Positions 60,605-64,000 of a stretch of DNA of 64,000 nt are shown here, one piece after another. A program made the position numbers and the translations under genes. The DNA lies in assembly GCA_029263415.1 (NCBI GenBank), contig JAJCXN010000001.1:60673-124672 (forward strand). Direction: 5' to 3'. The number at the start of each line of letters is the position of its first letter. Position 1 is the stretch's first letter. The notes beneath the pieces are model-generated. The model was not told the origin of the DNA. It did not search any database and saw only the letters and a list, made by a program, of their open reading frames with translations. The stretch is from Acidobacteriota bacterium (lineage in GTDB: Bacteria; Acidobacteriota; Thermoanaerobaculia; Multivoradales; Multivoraceae).

Positions 60605-61150
60605 CTACCCTGCTTCGAGCGGCTTCTGGGGCCGGGGAACTACAACCCGATACCGAAACCAGGACGACAGCGGGTAGGACAGGATACCTCCGACGGTATG
60701 AGCTAAGTGATTGAGCCAGACTTGCTCGCCCTCCACGAGACCGGTTGGCAGACCCAGAAGGTGTGTGGCCTTTTCGATCTCGCAGAATGCACACACCACG
60801 GCCAGCGCGACGATGCAGGTCAAGCGAAAACGTGGATTTGCCCAACGTCTCTCCGCCGCGGTGATGCCGCCGGTCAGACCGCCGTTGATAAGAAAGACCA
60901 CTGCCAGTCCGCAGGGGATCGCCATGACCTTGAAGTACTGGACATTCAGATTGCCGGCAAACGAGCCGTCTGTGGTTCGCGCCAAGAAACGAAGGGGCGA
61001 GTCTCCAAGAACTGTCGCCCAAGTCGGATCGATGTCCGTGAGCAAGTCGCTAAGGAGCCTGAGCACGCCGATCGCCGCGAGCGCCGCTACAAACGGGAGA
61101 CTCCAGGATGGACGCGGTTTGGTTGAGTGCATCGATTGAGTCTCGCGCAT
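60605..61150 (-). CDS. Small membrane protein of unknown function
   Basis: A 181-aa protein with about four hydrophobic segments: WSLPFVAALAAIGVLRLLSD, YFKVMAIPCGLAVVFLI, FRLTCIVALAVVCAFCEIEK and a weaker last one (LAHTVGGILSYPLSSWF). Family not recognised. The ATG at 61150 is used; ATG at 61132 and TTG at 61159 are alternatives. It begins about 25 bp past the leftmost attC-like site in the array's direction, as the first gene of a cassette would. It may therefore be the last cassette gene, although no attC follows its stop. Confidence 0.65.
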   Translation of the reverse strand: MRETQSMHSTKPRPSWSLPFVAALAAIGVLRLLSDLLTDIDPTWATVLGDSPLRFLARTTDGSFAGNLNVQYFKVMAIPCGLAVVFLINGGLTGGITAAERRWANPRFRLTCIVALAVVCAFCEIEKATHLLGLPTGLVEGEQVWLNHLAHTVGGILSYPLSSWFRYRVVVPRPQKPLEAG

Positions 61151-61173
61151 TGACTGCAAGCGTTTGGATTGCC

Positions 61174-61302
61174 GCCTAGCGGAATTGGCCTAGCTGCGCC
61201 AATGGCAGGCGCCATGATGTTGAAACCGGCGGCTGGCTCATATTCAGGACAATATCTGAACACGCGAGCACGGGCGGCGACTGCCGGAGTGCGTCGCTAG
61301 GC
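61174..61302 (-). repeat. attC-like integron recombination site A (variant core)
   Basis: Read on the minus strand the site runs from GCCTAGCG to CGCTAGGC, perfect inverted 8-mers in the positions of the two attC core boxes. Its interior shares GTCGCCGCCCGTGCTCGCG, TTCAG and GGCGCAGCT blocks with site B. Instead of the usual AAC/GTT core triplets it has AGC/GCT, changed on both sides. The stop codon TAG of the upstream gene lies inside the first box, as in cassettes. Confidence 0.65.
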
Positions 61303-61710
61303 TGCTGGCCATCCTGGCGGCCATTGCTCGACATCCTCATATGTTGACCGGTATTCGGCCTCGTCAGTGGCCACAATCGAATGGCAACGAATCAGGCATC
61401 TGTGGAGTGTAGAAGTTCTAATACTCCGCCCGCCCTGAAAGTGCTGCTCGCCGCAAGCCTGTTCGTCCCAATCGATCTCGGAGAATGTCAGTTCGGCTGT
61501 AAGCAAGGCGCGAGAAACCCTATCTAGAGGAATTCGGTGATTCCTCAAGTCAGCTACGAGCCAGCGTCTCAGTTCATCGGCGATTGCCAGAGGCTCGATA
61601 TCGCGACCATCAAACCGACATTCACCCGTGAGCGCGTCAACCTCCAAGGTTCCGTCTCCCAGTCTTACGAGAGCCGGCTTGTCGGGGTGCAACCTCCAAC
61701 CACAGAACAT
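61297..61710 (-). CDS. Unrecognised 137-aa cassette protein
   Basis: A small acidic protein with RLGDGTLEVDALTGECRF, then LAIADELRRWLVADLRNHRI, followed by a terminal Trp/Pro-rich tail. No family recognised. Its stop codon falls in the first core box of attC-like site A, the normal position for a gene in an integron cassette, which supports it as a real gene. Between it and the DUF2442 gene about 210 bp hold no attC-like sequence, so both may belong to one cassette whose inner site was lost. Confidence 0.6.
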   Translation of the reverse strand: MFCGWRLHPDKPALVRLGDGTLEVDALTGECRFDGRDIEPLAIADELRRWLVADLRNHRIPLDRVSRALLTAELTFSEIDWDEQACGEQHFQGGRSIRTSTLHRCLIRCHSIVATDEAEYRSTYEDVEQWPPGWPAA

Positions 61711-61923
61711 CTGCCCGAGTTGCTGAGCCGTGTGATTGAGGCGTTCCTACGCATACAACTGTTCGAGTGCCGCCCAAACGGACCGACCTCGCACCGCTCA
61801 CACAACGAGAATGTGACGGGCTTGCCAGTATCCTCAACGACCGACCGCGAAAGAGACTCGGATTTCGAACACCACGGGAGTGCTTTTATGGCTAGCTACC
61901 GATGTTGCGCTTCAAACTTGAAG

Positions 61924-62229
61924 TCAGACCGCACCGCTGCGCTGTTCAAGCCAGCGTGACAACGAAGAGCGTGACTCTCCGGAGGGACGGCCCGCGAGGA
62001 GTCCATCCACACTGATGTCTTCGTCAATAGACGCCCAGTGAAGACCTTCTCCCGAACCAACGATTCTCCATTCTGCGCGCTCTTCCTGCGTCGCGTGGCT
62101 CAATCGGGGGTACCAAGCGACGGGAACTGAAACAGTCCGACCATCGTCCAGTTCAACAGTCAACGTGTCCGACGACACTTCCGCGCCTATCGCGTGTGCC
62201 TGCTTGACCTCAATTGCCGAAATAGTCAT
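61924..62229 (-). CDS. DUF2442 family protein
   Basis: The 101-aa protein has the DUF2442 hallmark: TLTVELDDGRTVSVPVAWYP, then RLSHATQEERAEWRI and GLHWASIDEDISVDGLLAG. DUF2442 genes typically lie beside DUF4160 genes in a toxin-antitoxin-like arrangement of unproven function. The ATG at 62229 overlaps the end of the DUF4160 gene by 20 bp, so the two are coupled. Confidence 0.85.
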   Translation of the reverse strand: MTISAIEVKQAHAIGAEVSSDTLTVELDDGRTVSVPVAWYPRLSHATQEERAEWRIVGSGEGLHWASIDEDISVDGLLAGRPSGESRSSLSRWLEQRSGAV

Positions 62230-62452
62230 TCCACGCCTCCAAGAAATGCCCCTGTTGGTCCTCGACCAGTCTCGCAATCCGAGAGAGATCCACCCGAGAG
62301 AATCCTACACTTGACTGGTACTGGACAGGCTGCAACCAAAACTTTGCAGCACTTGAGTCCCGCTCAACATGTATGTGCGCGGGCTCGTCTCGGTCCCCTG
62401 AATAGAAGAAGAACGATATGGGCCTTTGCGGAGGACTGTTGGCATGCACCAT
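62210..62452 (-). CDS. DUF4160 family protein
   Basis: An 80-aa protein with ISFFFYSGDRDEPAHIHVER, the DUF4160 hallmark (FFFYS...E-P-x-H-I-H-V), then IARLVEDQQGHFLEAWNDYF at the C-terminus. The ATG at 62452 is used; a TTG ten codons earlier is possible but gives a longer N-terminus than usual. The DUF4160-DUF2442 pair is common on mobile elements and in cassettes. Its start follows attC-like site B at about 37 bp. Confidence 0.83.
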   Translation of the reverse strand: MVHANSPPQRPISFFFYSGDRDEPAHIHVERDSSAAKFWLQPVQYQSSVGFSRVDLSRIARLVEDQQGHFLEAWNDYFGN

Positions 62453-62488
62453 GATAACGGTCCGCACTGACGAGTGCTCCAAAGTGCG

Positions 62489-62614
62489 GGCTAACGGACT
62501 TAGCTCAGCTGCGCCGCTGAACGGCGCGCTGAAGTTGCAAATGAGATCTTCATCGCCAAAAGAATAGCTGAATGCGCGAGCACGGGCGGTGACTGCTGCA
62601 GCGAGTTGTTAGAG
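62489..62614 (-). repeat. attC-like integron recombination site B
   Basis: On the minus strand the site runs from CTCTAAC (first core box, containing the TAA stop of the TIGR02391 gene) to GTTAGCC (second core box). Between them are an AACTCGCTGCAGC arm, a middle with the GTCACCGCCCGTGCTCGCG block, and a GGCGCAGCTGAGCTAAG arm. The overall 126-bp size, core boxes and arm words are those of integron cassette attC sites. Confidence 0.82.
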
Positions 62615-63100
62615 CGCCGCGCAACGGAAGCCGGCATCTTCTAGTCGCCGAAGCAAGAGAGACGCTAAGGCCAGGTGATCTAGACATTCATCAGGCGAGT
62701 CTGCAACCGCGACCTCGTGTCCTCGTGGATTTCTAATCGCAAGAACAGCGCCGGCGAAAACGAACTGGAAGCCCTTCTGCTCGTCTTTCTCACTCGTGGT
62801 GGAGAGCGCATTGAGGCGCAGAAGAGGGGACGTCGCAGCGAACACGCTCATCATTAGCTTGACGCCCGACTCCGAGCAACAGGAGTGTCTCTGGACCTCC
62901 TTGTCTAGGAATTTGAACGCTTCGAAAGTCGCCTGAGAGTAGTGACTGCTGTCGAACAGCTCAAGAACAATGGATGGAAGTCCAGGGTGGACGTTTCTCT
63001 GCTCGAAGGGGTGAAGGTTGGCCAAGTCGACCGCCGAAGAATCTGTAAAGTTTCCCGCTTGACGGGCCACTCGCTCGAAGCGTTCAAGTGAACTGGTCAT
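62609..63100 (-). CDS. TIGR02391-family (Ymh-like) protein, putative defence partner
   Basis: The 163-aa protein contains the C-terminal TIGR02391 domain: SGVKLMMSVFAATSPLLRLN, then KGFQFVFAGAVLAIRNPRGH and a helix LDHLALASLLLRRLEDAGF. Such proteins are frequently found in abortive-infection-like and defence loci. The ATG at 63100 overlaps the end of the DUF5343 gene by 17 bp. Its TAA stop lies in the first core box of attC-like site B, so gene and site form one cassette. Confidence 0.85.
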   Translation of the reverse strand: MTSSLERFERVARQAGNFTDSSAVDLANLHPFEQRNVHPGLPSIVLELFDSSHYSQATFEAFKFLDKEVQRHSCCSESGVKLMMSVFAATSPLLRLNALSTTSEKDEQKGFQFVFAGAVLAIRNPRGHEVAVADSPDECLDHLALASLLLRRLEDAGFRCAAL

Positions 63101-63773
63101 CAATGAGGTTCTTCCGGATGCTCTTGAAGATCCGGTCATACACAGCCTGCTCACCGCTCGCGGGGAGATTGACCTCAACCCGAACGGTCAGGCCGATATC
63201 GGGCTTCCGAGATTCCCGAATGACGGGCTTGTTCAACTGTTTTTCGCTGACCTTGTCGGGTGTCTTGGAACCGGCTTTCTTCTTGGCAGCCTTCTTCCGT
63301 CCCGGCTTGGGAGACGAACTCGGCCGTTTTTTGGGTTCTGGTACGTCTCCGTGACCAGCGAATGCGGCCAGAAGTTGAAACGTCTGCGATTGCTTGTCTC
63401 CTACCAAAGCGGTGGTGCCATCGCTTGATCTAAAGAAGCTGATGAGCGCGCTCTTCTCCAACTCCCAAGTGCCTTCTCCGTGCAGCTGGAACAAGTCATC
63501 GTAGGCATCTTTCACCAATTGTTCGAAAGCAACTGCAAACTCGTCGTCATCGTGGATATTGAAGCAGTCTGCTGCCTTCTCCATCTTCGCGCCCTCCTCT
63601 GAGATGAGGCGCATGAAGCGGAGAACGTTGATGACATAGCTTTCGTTCTTTGGCGCGTAACCCAGCTTTTGCAACGTAGTCGCATCAACTTTGCTCGGGA
63701 AGGACCCCCTTAGATGATTAATCACTTGAACCATCGGTCCCCGCGACGTGAAGTACGGATGTCGATTAGCCAT
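63084..63773 (-). CDS. DUF5343 family protein
   Basis: The 229-aa protein has the DUF5343 N-terminal region (YFTSRGPMVQVINHLRGSFP, KVDATTLQKLGYAPKNESYV, VLRFMRLISEEG). A basic linker (KPGRKKAAKKKAGSK, about residue 155) and a short C-terminal domain (VRVEVNLPASGEQAVYDRIF) follow. DUF5343 and TIGR02391 genes are repeatedly adjacent in bacteria and the pair is a likely defence system. A strong ribosome site AAGGAGGGGG precedes the ATG. attC-like site C lies directly upstream. Confidence 0.85.
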   Translation of the reverse strand: MANRHPYFTSRGPMVQVINHLRGSFPSKVDATTLQKLGYAPKNESYVINVLRFMRLISEEGAKMEKAADCFNIHDDDEFAVAFEQLVKDAYDDLFQLHGEGTWELEKSALISFFRSSDGTTALVGDKQSQTFQLLAAFAGHGDVPEPKKRPSSSPKPGRKKAAKKKAGSKTPDKVSEKQLNKPVIRESRKPDIGLTVRVEVNLPASGEQAVYDRIFKSIRKNLIDDQFT

Positions 63774-63813
63774 TGTCTGACCCCCTCCTTACATTTTTGA
63801 ACTCGAACACAGC

Positions 63814-63911
63814 GCTCTAACGAAAAGGGTTCTATCTTGAGCCCGACTGTCGCAGCGACACAACTTCAAGAGATCGCCTCATGTCGGGTTCGAGATAGAA
63901 CTGTGTTGAGC
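63814..63911 (-). repeat. attC-like integron recombination site C
   Basis: On the minus strand, GCTCAAC (matching RYYYAAC) opens and GTTAGAGC closes a 98-bp segment. Its arms GTTCTATCTCGAACCCGAC and GTCGGGCTCAAGATAGAAC pair over 19 bp with two mismatches, around a 35-bp middle that holds a small TGTCG/CGACA hairpin. The site belongs to a different attC sequence class from A and B. It would end the preceding cassette beyond the right edge of the window. Confidence 0.7.
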
Positions 63912-64000
63912 GAAGCTGCGGGTGTCACCAGCGATGTTGGCTATGGGTTTTGAAGGCCCGACCGGCGGGTGGGTGGGGGCAATGCTGCCGCACTCGACTC

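Noticed and set aside
60291..61022. 243-codon minus-strand frame overlapping the small membrane protein gene
   Set aside because: The sequence is Arg/Ser/Pro-rich without hydrophobic structure, whereas the other frame encodes a plausible four-helix membrane protein that starts just after an attC-like site.
61537..61959. 140-codon plus-strand frame in the cassette region
   Set aside because: It lies antisense to the 137-aa gene whose stop is in an attC core box; no motif and strand opposite to all cassette genes.
1..64000. CRISPR arrays, tRNA and rRNA genes
   Set aside because: No regular direct repeats with unique spacers were seen; tandem repeats are short and contiguous. No cloverleaf or rRNA-like sequence was recognised by eye.

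Overview
This 64 kb window comes from a GC-rich bacterial chromosome. It starts inside a proline dehydrogenase gene and ends inside what looks like an integron gene-cassette array. Two PadR regulators, each paired with a large permease of the ADOP type (a family first noted in Acidobacteriota), a secreted protein with a SpoIVB-type S55 domain, many exported peptidases (S9, M28, M43) and a quinohemoprotein suggest an Acidobacteriota-like organism. This assignment is an inference. No rRNA, tRNA or CRISPR array was seen.

Layout. (1) 0-9.3 kb: housekeeping and envelope genes (proline dehydrogenase end, proC, recN, a Sua5/YrdC-type tRNA enzyme, an S55-domain exported protein, an exported propeller protein, coaD, a CDGSH protein). 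(2) 9.3-11.4 kb: a dispersed intergenic repeat, an M43 metalloprotease and a decayed copy of an M28 peptidase 3' end. (3) 11.7-21.6 kb: one co-directional, tightly coupled nine-gene cluster that is the most novel part of the window. It encodes a 56-aa acidic peptide, a tandem SRPBCC protein, a 64-aa nitrile-hydratase-leader-like peptide, an unrecognised 362-aa protein, a fusion of an FAD amine-oxidase domain with a squalene-cyclase/prenyltransferase-like toroid, a PRMT-like methyltransferase and three cytochromes P450. It contains no terpene synthase with a DDxxD motif, no NRPS or PKS, no transporter and no regulator. (4) 21.9-35.8 kb: the intact M28 peptidase, XerD, a second copy of the intergenic repeat, a SWIM/SNF2 helicase, redox and acyl-CoA enzymes and a double alpha/beta-hydrolase. 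(5) 35.8-42.7 kb: a CNNM-type membrane protein, three glycosyltransferases, a methyltransferase, an aldolase and a MaoC protein. (6) 42.8-48.9 kb: a copper operon (CsoR, Cu permease with HMA domain, amidotransferase, SCO1) diverging from a quinohemoprotein gene, with two CsoR-type palindromes between them. (7) 49.1-57.4 kb: an S9 peptidase and two PadR-ADOP permease units. (8) 57.5-61.2 kb: DUF2071, a BCCT-like transporter, a sulfotransferase and a small membrane protein. (9) 61.2-63.9 kb: minus-strand gene cassettes separated by attC-like sites. These carry DUF4160/DUF2442 and a DUF5343/TIGR02391 pair that may act in defence.

How the genes work together. The 11.7-21.6 kb genes overlap at stop/start codons (ATGA at three junctions, possibly CTGA at a fourth) and so probably form one translationally coupled pathway. 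I read it as an oxidative tailoring pathway acting on a peptide, or on a small molecule handled by a leader-like peptide; the product cannot be predicted. A duplicated, mutated fragment of the neighbouring M28 peptidase gene at the far side of the cluster suggests that the cluster was inserted next to that gene, or that the gene was duplicated around it.
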